Shown here: one piece after another, positions 23,470-34,275 of the stretch
Layout: the number at the start of each line of letters is the position of its first letter
How positions within the stretch are numbered: position 1 is the stretch's first letter
Assembly (NCBI GenBank): GCA_023374045.1
Contig: CM041776.1
Coordinates: 140,991,296-141,055,295 of the forward strand
Reading direction: 5' to 3'
DNA from: Limonium bicolor
Lineage: Eukaryota > Streptophyta > Magnoliopsida > Caryophyllales > Plumbaginaceae
DNA length: 64,000 nucleotides
Notes under the pieces: model-generated
What the model was told of the DNA's origin: nothing
The model's database searches: none
Seen by the model: only the letters and a program-made list of their open reading frames with translations
Position numbers and translations under genes: made by a program

Positions 23470-24402
23470 CACTACTACAAAAACAGTATATTTCGGCGGT
23501 TCCAAATAGCCTATTTCGGCAGTTGTGAACCGCCGAAATGGAGTGCGCCGAGATAGGTGTACAATCTTATCTCGGCGGTTGTACAACCGCCGAAATAGGT
23601 CATCTATCTCGGCGGTTGTACAACCGCCGAAATAGGTCATCTATTCCGGCGGTTGTTAGCTAAAAACCGCCGAGATAGGCGCGTTTTAAAATTAAAAAAA
23701 AGGACCTATTTTGGCGGTTCCTAGCTAACAACCACCGAAATAGGTCCTTTTTTTTATAAAAAATGATTTTCGCGTCGTCTTTAACCTCACAGCAGCAGTT
23801 CTGGCGATTTTCAAGAGGCGCAGCCATGACAATGAAGGCGCAGAGCATGTAAGTTCGCCACGAGAGAAGAAAATGAACACGTACAGGCGCAGAGCATGTA
23901 AGTTCGAGTATATTACTGGTTCCCGGAGAGAATAAGATAAGTTCGCGTATATTACCACAAGGAAGAAGAACACAGGCGCAGAGCATGTAAGTTCGCCTGC
24001 AAAATTACCGTGAGATTAGAGGATGAAGAAAGGTGTGCAGAGCACGTTTGTTTGCCAGTTAGGGTTGCGAATTTACCGTGAGAGAACGGGATGAAGTTTG
24101 AGCCACCGGTTTTGGTTGCGAAATCACCATAAGAGCAAGTGAAGAAGAGAGGCGCAGACCATGTTCGCCAGTTAGGGATACGAAATTAGAGAGAAGAAGA
24201 TGAAGAGATTAGGTCGGTGAGCAAATATATAATAAAATAAAGTCTATTTCGGAGGTTGTAACTAACAACCACCGAAATAGACTACAATTTAGGTGGCCTT
24301 TTGAAAATTTTGGAAACAAATCCCGGGAAATGAACCTATTTCGGCGGTTGTAGATAAAACCGCCGAAATAGGGCTCCGAAATAGGCATTTTTTGTACTAG
24401 TG
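23470..24402. mobile_element. 933-bp non-autonomous mini-CACTA
   Basis: Ends CACTACTACAAAAA (23470) and TTTTTTGTACTAGTG (24402) are inverted repeats with one mismatch, flanked by ATG (23467-23469, 24403-24405). The empty site in the right LTR of B (about 43965, GGAAAAATGAGTATTT) confirms the boundaries and the 3-bp duplication. Both subterminal regions hold repeats of TATTTCGGCGGTT facing their complements, including perfect palindromes CGGCGGTTGTACAACCGCCG near 23572 and 23613. The middle (23825-24160) repeats GGCGCAGAGCATGTAAGTTCG. There are no transposase motifs; it would depend on an autonomous CACTA with a matching terminus, and its subterminal motif differs from that of CACTA-2. Confidence 0.94.
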
Positions 24403-24425
24403 ATGAGTATTTTTGGATTTTTCTT

Positions 24426-24515
24426 ACCTTGAAAGAAAGAGGGGACTCCAAGCTTCAAGAATATGTAGGTTTCTCTTCAAATGGGATATACCCATGGAGA
24501 TGAACTTCACCATTT
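24426..24515 (-). promoter_or_regulatory. Conserved leader piece ending at a splice donor (LTR B, left)
   Basis: On the minus strand a stretch of about 85 nt can be read MVKFISMG... then LEAWSPL... and ends exactly at CAAG|GTAAGA (donor GT at 24427-24426). The same text with substitutions recurs at 43986-44075, 14706-14790, 29480-29565, 35597-35680 and 48450-48542 (plus strand), and weakly at 63592-63670. It lies downstream of the TATA-like and GA-rich leader part of each LTR. Function unknown; it may be a leader exon or upstream ORF. Confidence 0.6.
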
Positions 24516-25376
24516 TCGGATTTTTAAAAGAGGTAATGATAGAGCTTGATGAGAGGAAGAAGAATATGTGATTAGTTTTTCATTTGGGGCATGAATGAAG
24601 CTTGGGCAAGAGGAGAAAGGTGGGAAGCCATTGAAGGGCTTCAAAATCGTCCAACACAGCAGAGAGGAAGGGAGGAATATGGTGAAGAAGAAGAGGAAAG
24701 GTAGGACAGAGAGAAGGGAAGTGAGGAGAAGAGGAAAATTAAAGTAAGTTGTACTTTTTGTTGCTTTTTACTTTTCTCTTTTAAATAGAATAGTTATAGA
24801 TAGGAGGGAGGGGGTTAAAAACATGTGGGCATTGAGAGAATGAGAGAATTAGATTTTATTTTACAATTTAGAGAGAATTTTACTCTTATTACAATTTACA
24901 CCCCATAAGTTTCCGGTTTTTACACTATTCACTAATCCGGGCCCGTTTTCCGGATTTTTCTCGTTTCTTTAATTTTAATGGTTCTTAAGCTCCCATTATT
25001 GTTTAATAATAGTTATATGATCAACCGTAATTTTTACGGGGTCGTTTGACTATTTAAAGTCACGGTTTCGGGTTTTCTCGAAAAACGCGCTTTAAGACTC
25101 TGTTAGCGGTTTAACGCATAATTTGGATCCGTTTTCTTCAGGAATTTTCCCACATGTTTTAGTGTGTAATTAGGGTATAAAAATATATTTATAACCCTAT
25201 TTAAGTTTATATACCTCTTAAGATAATTTAAATACGCGTGTTCGCATCTTGTGACTTTTACGAGTTTCCTTTATCTTTTGGTTTCTCTTTCTTCACCAAC
25301 ACTCTTAAGGACGTAATTAGCCTTAGAAAATCATAATTACTTAATTATATAACACATAAAGGTTTAGGGTATTTCA

Positions 25377-25413
25377 ATCTACCCCCCTTAAAAGAACTTT
25401 GTCCTCAAAGTTC
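25377..25413 (-). promoter_or_regulatory. Polypurine tract of B and adjoining hairpin
   Basis: The minus strand reads TTTTAAGGGGGGTAGAT immediately before the LTR start TGAAATACC: the plus-strand primer for reverse transcription. Next to it, GAACTTTG-TCCT-CAAAGTTC (25394-25413) forms a perfect 8-bp stem, also present in element A (30469-30488). Confidence 0.88.
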
Positions 25414-26431
25414 ACAACTTCTCATGCATTCTTTAATTAGAATACCGGGTTTACTTTTACAACACAAATCTCACATATTAATTACACTTGGCATAACATT
25501 CAGACTCAAGGTCTGGATGACACATCAACCTTCAGATTCATAGTTCTGGATAACATAACAACCTTCAGACTCATAGGTCTGGATAACATATACCACACAT
25601 ATCACACAACACGTCTTAGCTTGTATAATAATCAAAAATACCTTTTACATCTCTTCATGGGCTCGGTCTAAAGACTATATAGGACATCACAGTCCTCGAG
25701 TCCCATGTCGAGTACATATACTGTGATCCCGCAGGTATCGGTCGCGATGGACACTTCCTGGTCCCCGGTCCTTTGGAAGATTCAAAACCATCACATACAT
25801 TTTTAACATATACTTCTCATGTCACCAGTCCGAAGACAAAGGCTCATACGTCCTCAACTCGTGAGAAAGTAGTACAAAAATATTCTTTATGGGGTTAAGT
25901 AGAACGAAATCCTTTATTTGAAAAGTACTAATTGAAAATCCTTTTTACAAGGTTTAGTAAAAGAAATCCTTCCTTTGAAAATATCATTTGAGAATCTTGG
26001 AAATATTAATTGAAGTCTTGAAAATACCATTTTTTTTTGAAAACGCAATACAACTCCAAGTCCGATTTATGCTAACTGTATCTTATTCTTAATGTGATTA
26101 TTTGTGACCACTTACAGGGAGTTTCAAGAGTCATCCGATCCTGATGTGATCAGCATCAGTGTTGAACTATCTCTCCTCCCCAATTTGTGGTTGGTTTCCC
26201 TTGATCCCCGGGAATTAAGTTTCACCTCCCACTTCAATTTCAACCAGCAACTAATTCAGACATTTACCATTTTATATCTCTTTAATCATTCTAATCATTA
26301 TCACAAAGCAATACATCTCCAAGGGATGGAACTTTGCCCATCAATTATTTTCAATGTGCCTTTAATCAACTTACCTAGGGAATTTAATTCTCACTAGATT
26401 TTATATCTATTTCACATCATTCATACATCAC

Positions 26432-26467
<36 letters not shown>

Positions 26468-26655
26468 CAAATCACAATACACTATACTATATTTGTCTCA
26501 AATAACATACACTATCGGGGATTTAGTTCCCCGGGAGTTTCTCTACTCCCATACACTTGTATTCACACCACTTATAACAATGGAATTCGCATCTTCAGTG
26601 AGCAACAACCACAATTAAACCATGAATGGATACGTATGTTCATACAATGTATGCA
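25414..26655 (-). other. Element B interior, left part (no coding seen)
   Basis: Repeated short phrases (CAGACTCA.GGTCTGGATAACA at about 25500-25580), AT-rich stretches and an (AT)n run at 26436-26465 are visible. No polyprotein motif was found on either strand. It is interrupted at 26656 by element A. Confidence 0.7.
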
Positions 26656-29600
26656 TGTAACACCCCAACCGTAATCTCCACACTTAACCAACAATCGCAG
26701 CGGAAAACATAACTTAACCATTTAGCAAAAAGGGCGGTGTTACACGCCGTTAGCCACCCAAGTGGCTAACAAGGCAGTTACATACAATGTATCGGTCTGA
26801 TTACAATCCCGCATAATTACAACCTTCCAAAAATTACTTACCCAAAAGAATCACAATATACCGAGTGTTAATGTACAAAAATCACCCATCTAAACCTACA
26901 TTCACCATATATACGACCTCAAGTGTACACGCACTACTCGGGTTCAATATCCAAAATAACAAAAGTATTCAACATCCTAGGATCTAAAGCCAATCTGCTT
27001 CCTCGATCCTCATCCTGCAAATAAAAAATGGAGTCCCAAAGGGGGTCAGCAACCCTTGGCTGGCATGGTTAACGTGCGATTGATTTTTTTTCACATACAA
27101 CATACATATTACATAACAAGAACATTGTATAGCAATAGCAACACATACACAGTGAGAACATTTCACTTTAGGAAACAACCAACATAGTTAGTCAACATAG
27201 TAAGCCTAGAGAATGATTTCATCCTCATGTTAAGCTTATCACACAACTCGTTACCGTTCTGTTAGTCGAACGAGTAACTTAACATAAAAGATGAGTCGAA
27301 TATAGTGACCCGAGCACACCGTACATATTTCCCCCTAGCCCAAATGGAAGTCAGGTAGGTAAGCTTTGGCTAAGCTAGTGGGAGGTTGAAGTCCAAAAAG
27401 GAAAACAACCCTAACATAAGGAGAGAGCCGAATCTGATTCAGATATTGACCCCCGTACATATACGCGTGACCGAAACGACCGGATTCCTCACTCCCCGGT
27501 TAGCACTTGTTAGAAGCCCCATTGTAGGAACTTAACACAATAAGTCACACATAAGTATTTAAGTCCGGTTAGACACACAAGGGAAATGGGATACACATTA
27601 ACGACACTCACCACAACTAGCTCATACATAGCCGGGGTTAGAACGTTCCTTAAGTTGAAACGTTAAAACCGGGTACCGCTCTCTTACGTATCCTAGCTTG
27701 GTCAACTAATGGGTTAGTACGTATTTGAGGTTAACGGTACTGGCACACATTCGTCACAATAATAATAATTGCTGTAAACTCATTCCATGATTTAATCTTA
27801 CAAGGTCATAAACACACAGAAAAACAAACAACACATAAGCCGGTGTAAACCGGTAGGCAATAGACTGCAAGAAAACCATACCTTGGTCCCTGCTGTGATT
27901 GTGTTCCACCGTGGGAGAACCCTATACACATTTAGTAACGTTAGTTAATTAATGTACTAGGCCATTATTGACTTATTACTTCACGTTTCTAATTTATTTT
28001 ACTTTCACACTTCGTTATCACTTTTCACACTTTTAATTGTCATTATAACCCACCTAACATGTCTTAAACAACCTTATAACATCATTACTAACTAATCACC
28101 ATCATTAGACATCATTTTCTAACCTTAAACAAAAAATTTTAAGTGGTCCGGGACTTAGTCCTTATCCAAGGTTCCGGACCTATTCATGTCAAACTCTCGA
28201 GTGGATTTTATGTAGTGGTCCGGGACTTCATACAGGACTTAAGTCCCGGACCAATACAAGCTTGCAATTCTCGACCTGTTTAATAGGGGTGGTATGGGAC
28301 TTTATACGCACCCCAAGTCCCGGACCAATGTGCCTGAATACTCTCGACCAATTTTTACATTATGGTCCGAGACTTAACATGGAACCTAAGTCCCGGACCA
28401 CTGCTACAGACCTTCAAAAGTGGCATTTTCAATTCTTGTTCTACTTGTTCTCTTCACCCCTTGTTGCCCCAAGCTTCCTACATGTATTAATGTATTTTAT
28501 AACACTAATATACCCATTTAAACTTGTCTAAATCATCATATAAACTTGATACCCAATTCTTAATCAAATTCACCCAAATTTCCACTCTCCTCTTACACGA
28601 ACTAAAGCTTAGTTTTGTTATATGGTATGCTATAGATTTTCCTCACCACTCTCACCCACTTACTAGTCCACTAATAATGTAACATTCCCACCCTAAGGTT
28701 CACTCATCTACCATCTCCATCTACCTAGTTTCCAACCGATTTTTGTACTAAATTTTCCTCTCGAAATACCTTGTAGTTCTCTAGTTTGTTCCCACCTAGA
28801 AATGCACCTAAACCATTAAATTTCTACACAAATGTTGACATGATCTCCCCCTAATTTTAACATGTTTCCACACATTATGTAGCCCACCAAAACACTCCAA
28901 CCTCAACCTCATCCAAGGCACTCATCCACACTTAAATTTCATCATTTTAACAACAATCACCACAAAATACATAACCCTTAAAAGCTTGGCTCTTAGGCCC
29001 TTAAACAGCATCAATTTTAGCACTTAATTTCCTCATATTATTAGCTACACCTGCATTACACTCAACATTTATATTGCTCAAACATAAACACATTCATAGA
29101 TCACCATTAGTTTAAGGTAAGTTAATTACCTTTGGGTCTTCTTTTCAAAAACTCTTTCTCTTAACTTCTTGTTCCTCAATCGGTATTCAACGTAATTAAT
29201 TGCTACACTAATGACCATGCCAAGATAATCACAATGAGTATGAAGGGTTCATGAACACTATTCCATTAACCCTAGAACTTAGTAATTATTTGAAACACCA
29301 TAGGAGGGAATTACCTTCTACTTCAAAGTGAAGTGTTTGGCATTGAAATTTGGCTAGCTCCAACACCTCTTGAAGATTTCACAAGATTGAATGAAGAGAA
29401 ACAATGGTGCTTAGCATACACCAAAATCAGCCACCATAGAACATGGGGGAATGAATGGATTTTTGAGTTATTTCTTACCTTAGACCATCAAGGAGTTGAT
29501 TGGCTTCAAGAATATGAAGTTTCCTCTTCAAAATGTGGTACACCCATGGAAATGAAGTATGGAGTTTTGAGATTTTAAAAGGTGGAAAATGATCTCCAAA

Positions 29601-30451
29601 GCAAGGTGAATATTTTGGTGTATTTTGTTTTTGATTTGGACTTGATTTAGTGGAGGAAGAAGGAAGGAGAAGAGCGGAGTTTGAAGAGCTTAACAAATCG
29701 CCATGGAGGAGCAAGATGAAGAAGATGCTGGGAGTTGGAGAGAGAATCGGCAGAGAGTAGAATGGGGGAGAGAGAAATGTGGGAAAGTGAGTATGTGTGT
29801 GTGAGAGGGAAATAAAGTAACATTGTACTTTATTATTTATGTCCTTTAGCTAATAGAGTAGAGTAATATAGCAAGAGAGGGGGGTCCAAATCGTGATGCA
29901 CCCTCACACAAGGGGAAAGTCAAAATTTTTTTTGTATGAGTAGAGATGAGGTGGCACATGGTCATTTAGCAGATAGCACCCGTAAATTCCCGAACTGTCA
30001 GTTTTAACAGTCCGGGTCCGGTTTCCGGAATATTTTTTTTTTTGATTCTAAAAATTCTTAGACTTAAATTAGTATATAATTATAGTTACAAAACCAACTC
30101 TAATTTATACGAGTCCGATTTAACAGTTTAAAGTCACGTTTTTCAGTTTTCTCGAAAAACATGCTTTAAAGCCTCGTTTGTGCTTTTAATCCACTATTTG
30201 GATCCGTTTCCTTCGGGAATTTTTCCACATGTTCTTAGTGACTAAATAAGTCCTGGGAATCCATTTAGGAGCCTAGATAAGTTATATACTTACTATAACT
30301 ATTTAACACGCTTTTTTGCGTTTTGTGACTTTTACGCGTTTTCTTTTTCGTTTTGGTTTTTATTTCCTCACTAATGTTCTTAAGGACTTAATTAGCCTTA
30401 AAATGTCATAATTACATAATTAACTAACATATTAAGGTTTGGGGTATTTCA
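26656..30451 (-). repeat. Element A left (3') LTR, complete, 3796 bp
   Basis: TGTAACACCCC...GGGGTATTTCA, nearly identical to 34276-36550 over the shared part. Parts: conserved hairpin 26749-26770, putative acceptor 27015, donor 27881, hairpin array 28146-28400, leader piece near 29480-29565. A 79-codon minus-strand ORF (29714-29475) ends exactly at the donor CTAAG|GTAAG; it overlaps the conserved leader piece but is not a known protein. Confidence 0.9.
28146..28400. repeat. Hairpin array in left LTR of A, four units
   Basis: Units at 28146, 28216, 28290 and 28364 are each about 36 nt with GGTCCGGGACTT / AAGTCCCGGACC-type arms, period 70-74. Unit 3 has lost arm pairing (GGTATGGGAC) here but keeps it in the right LTR (about 34405, GGTCCGGGAC), so this is a recent substitution. 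Confidence 0.92.
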
Positions 30452-30729
30452 ATCTACCCCCCTTAAAAGAACTTTGTCCCCAAAGTTCACACTTCCCATG
30501 CAACTTATATATTAGAACACGGGGATTATTTCTAAAACAACACTTCCATAACACACGTACTTTCCATAACATCAGACTCAAGGTCCCGGTAACATAACAT
30601 CACTTAGACACAAAGGTCTATAACATAACAACATAGACATGTATTTCAATACATGTCGTACATACATAACCGAAACGGCTCTACCCCCCTTAAAATAGGG
30701 GTACGCCCCGTACCCTATACATACAAATA
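30452..30729 (-). promoter_or_regulatory. Element A 3' untranslated region with two polypurine-like tracts
   Basis: The true PPT (30452-30468) adjoins the LTR and is followed by a perfect 8-bp stem (30469-30488). A second tract with the same AAGGGGGGTAG core lies at 30681-30695, just after the pol stop. Element B has the same pair (25377-25393 and 36639-36653). Confidence 0.8.
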
Positions 30730-33465
30730 CTAAGAAGTAAACAACGACGGGTACTTTGCCCTCATCTTATCTTCCAGCTCCCAGGTGGCCTCCTCGACGT
30801 CCTGGTTAGAACAGAGGACCTTCACCAGTCTCACAAACTTATGGCGAGTGTCTCGAGTCTTGGTGTCCAGAATCCGCACGGGAGTCTCCACTGATCGCAT
30901 GGTCGGCTCTAAGGTTAGCCTTTCGGGCTGAAGCACATGAGACAGATGAGACATATATTTCTTCAACTGGGACACATGAAATACATCATGTACCTTACCC
31001 AGCTCAGCAGGTAAATCAAGCCTGTAAGCTATTGGGCCTATCCGCTCCGTCACAACATAAGGCCCCACATATTTCGGGCTCAACTTGCCTGTCTGGCCAA
31101 AACGAAATACACCCTTCATGGGGGATACTTTAAGAAATAACTGATCGCCTACGGCGAACTCCAGGTCACGCCTGCGCACATCAGCGTATGCTTTCTGCCT
31201 ATCCTGAGCTGCCTTCATGTTAGCCCGGATCTGGCGTACTTCTGCTTGTACTTGCTCTAAGTACTCAGGTCCTATAATGACCGTCTCACTCGACTCATCC
31301 CAGCATAATGGCGTGCGGCATGGTCTACCGTACAAAGCCTAGAAGGGAGACATCTTGATCGAAGCTTGGTAACTGTTGTTGTAGCTAAACTCGATCAGAT
31401 GTAACTTATCAATCCAACTGGTCTGAAAGTCAAGTGCACATGCACGTAACATATCCTCAAGCGTCTGTATGGTGCGCTCACTCTGTCCATCTGTCTGTGG
31501 GTGGAATGCCGTACTGAACTTCAATTCGGTACCAAGCGCTTCCCGTGTAGTTCTCCAGTACCTCAAGAGGAATCTGGTATCCCTATCAGACACGATAGTC
31601 TTCGGTACTCCATGATGCCGTATAATCTCACGGTCGAAGAGCTCTGCTAGCTTCGCCACTTTCCAAGTGTCCTTCATCGGGATGAATCGAGCCACCTTGG
31701 TCAGTCGGTCAACAACGGCCCATATCATATTCAAGCCTCCCCGAGTAGGCGGAAGCCCAACAACGAAGTCCATGGAAATATCATGGAACTTCCACTCAGG
31801 AACCGGCATCGGCTGTACCATACCACCAGGACGACGGTGCTCAAACTTGACCTTCTGACAAGTGAGACACCTAACAACATAGTCTGTCACATTTTTCTTC
31901 ATACCGGTTCACCAGAAATATCTCTTCATACTCTTGTACATCTTCGAAGCTCCAGGGTGAATCGAAGTAGAGGAACAGTGTGATTCACTCAGTATGCGCT
32001 CCTTCAGGTCAGTGCTACTTCGTGGAATACAAAGTCGGCCATTCAGCCTGATCAAGTCATCATCATGAAGTTGGAAATCATACTTCTAGCTCTCGAATGT
32101 GCCGTCAACAAGCTTCTGTATGATCTCTTGCATGTACTGATCGGACATCTAAGCACTCCGCACCCCATTAACCAAGCTAGAGTGAGAGATTAGCGAATGG
32201 AGAGAGTGTGCTCGGTGACTCAGTGCATCAGCTACAACATTAGCTTTACCTTCCTTGTACTGAAGGTTAATGTCATAGTCATTAAGGAATTCAACCCATC
32301 TTCTTTGCCTCATGTTCAACTCCTTTTGAGTGAACAGGTATTTCAAACTCTTGTGATCTGAATAAATTGTCACATTCACCCCATACAAATGGTGTCGCCA
32401 TATCTTTAAGGCGAAGATGATGGCACCCAATTCTAAATCATGTGTTGGATAGTTTTCTTCATGTCGCTTCAACTGTCGGGAGGCGTAGGCCCCGACCTTC
32501 CCGTGCTGCATCAAAACACAACCCATACCCTTGCCTGACGCGTCGCAGTACACCTCAAAACCATCAGTACCTTCTGGTATAGTCAGAACTGGTGCAGAAG
32601 TCAAAGCATCCTTGAGACTCTGAAATGAACTCTCACAGTCAACTGTCCACTCAAATGGTGCATCCTTCTTCATTAAGGATGTCAACGGTTTTGAAACACT
32701 GGAAAAATTCTTTACAAACGTTCGATAATACCCTGCTAGACCGAGGGAGCTCCGAATGTCGGTAACCGTCTTCGGTTTAGGCCAGGTGCGCACAACATCA
32801 ATCTTGGCCGGACCCAGAGCAATCCCGGCCTCAGAAATAACATGACCAAAAAAAGAGACTTGGTCTAGCCAAAATTCAAACTTCGAGAACTTCGCATATA
32901 GCTGGTTCTCTCTCAATGTCTGCAATACACTCCTCAAGTGATCTTCATGCTCAACCTTGGACTTAGAATAAATAAGAATGTCATCGATGAAGACAACCAC
33001 TGACTTGTCCAACTGATCTCGAAACAAACGATTCATCAAGTCCATAAACTTCACCGGTGCATTAGATAAACCGAACGGCATGACCGTGAATTCATAGTGT
33101 CCATATCTGGTTCGGAATGCGGTCTTCTTGATGTCACTGTCCCTGATAGCAATCTGATGGTATCCCGATCGCAGATCGATCTTAGAGAACACAAAAGCAC
33201 CTTTCAGCTGGTCAATTAAATCATCGATACGTGGCAATGGGTAACGGTTCTTCACCGTAACTGCATTCAGCTCTCTGTAGTCGATGTAGAGGTGGAGACT
33301 ACCATCCTTTTTCTTCACAAAAAGGACTGGTGCTCCCAATGGAGATACGCTCGGGCGTATGAATCCCTTGTCGAGTAGGTCTCGCAGCTGTTCCTTTAGC
33401 TCTGTCATCTTAGCTGGAGCCATACGGTAGGGCGCCTTCGCTATCGGTCCGGTGCCCAGTACCAA
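30730..33465 (-). pseudogene. Element A pol: RT, RNase H, integrase, chromodomain (four in-frame stops)
   Basis: One minus-strand frame covers the whole stretch. RT shows [19 protein letters not shown] and the catalytic [10 protein letters not shown] (about 33010-32960). RNase H shows [14 protein letters not shown] and [14 protein letters not shown]. Integrase shows a zinc-finger remnant with [11 protein letters not shown], then MDFVVGLPP, VSDRDTRF and PQTDGQSERT for the D,D,E core, and a chromodomain at the end (stop about 30730). In-frame stops fall at 32151-32149, about 32086, about 31905 (TGG to TGA in FWW) and 31341-31339. The enzymes copy element RNA and integrate cDNA; the chromodomain targets insertion to heterochromatin. 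A frameshift near 33490 separates it from the protease. The break count suggests moderate age. Confidence 0.94.
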
Positions 33466-34082
33466 ATCAATCTCAAACTCAACTTCTGTGTTGGCGGCAT
33501 GCTTGGGAGTTCCTTAGGAAAGTCATCAGGAAACTCCGACACAACCGACACATCTGGGCTAAACTTTGGATCTCTCTCTATGTCATGGACATAGTAGAGG
33601 TATACATCATTCTTTCTTCTGATTTCACGATACATGGCCATGGCGGAGATGATCTGTGTCGAAGGCTCCCTGGGCCTCTGGCGGTATGAAATGGTAACCC
33701 CACACGGACTCCGAAGAAGCAGACGGTGCTCGGCACATACGATTCGACCCTTGTACCGCTCCAACCAATTCATCCCCACAATCACATCAAATCTGAGTCC
33801 CTCGAACTCTATCAAGTCGATCGGGAACTCTTCGTTCTTAATTCGAATGGTGGCATCTCGGTAATAACGGGTGCATCTGATCTGCTCCTTAGACGGGAGA
33901 GTGACTAGGAAGTCAGACATCTCCTCCGCGTCTAACCCCAGTCTCCTCGCAAATGAGAGTGAGACAAACATATGTGAGGCTCTAGAGTCGAACAGGATCG
34001 ACGCATCCACGCCATTCACTAGGAAGGTACCGGTGAGGATAGTGCCGCTTCTGCCGGCCTCTGCCTCTGTATACACACTCAA
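33466..34082 (-). pseudogene. Element A aspartic protease region (active-site Gly lost)
   Basis: The frame from 34082 gives the retropepsin region: LTGTFLVNG, then LFDSRASHMF where the family has D-S/T-G-A-S, and IVGMNWLERY downstream, followed by the linker to RT ([13 protein letters not shown]). The active-site loop has Arg instead of Gly (consistent with a GG. to AG. change), expected to inactivate polyprotein processing. The frame shifts by one near 33490 before RT. Gag should lie upstream (above 34082) but is deleted. Confidence 0.88.
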
Positions 34083-34275
34083 CGTACCTTCCGTTCCGAG
34101 TGCAGCGCCTAATTTATTTCAGAAACTTTATAAGTATAACGGTAATAACACGGGTGGCTTACTCAAGAAATCATCACTGTTTTATTCATAAACCCATCCT
34201 TTACACCATATGTGGTATTACATTTAACAACATCACTTAACACATCACAAGGTCCGCCTAAAAGTGATGTATTAA

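Larger units (their letters stand above)
18420..25376 (-). repeat. Element B left LTR (3' LTR), interrupted twice
   Basis: It pairs with 40690-44922 along its length. The apparent 6957 bp include a solo LTR (21418-23177 plus a 5-bp duplication) and a mini-CACTA (23470-24402 plus 3 bp), leaving about 4.26 kb, the size of the right LTR. Notable parts in sense order: the conserved leader piece and splice donor (24428), the hairpin array (20475-20309), a donor at 19954, an acceptor at 18783 and the terminal-side hairpin (18514-18535). Chance ORFs inside are not genes. Confidence 0.9.

Noticed and set aside
23660..23986. ORFs of 82 and 108 codons in the mini-CACTA
   Set aside because: They translate the internal GGCGCAGAGCATGTAAG repeat in two frames and have no transposase motifs.
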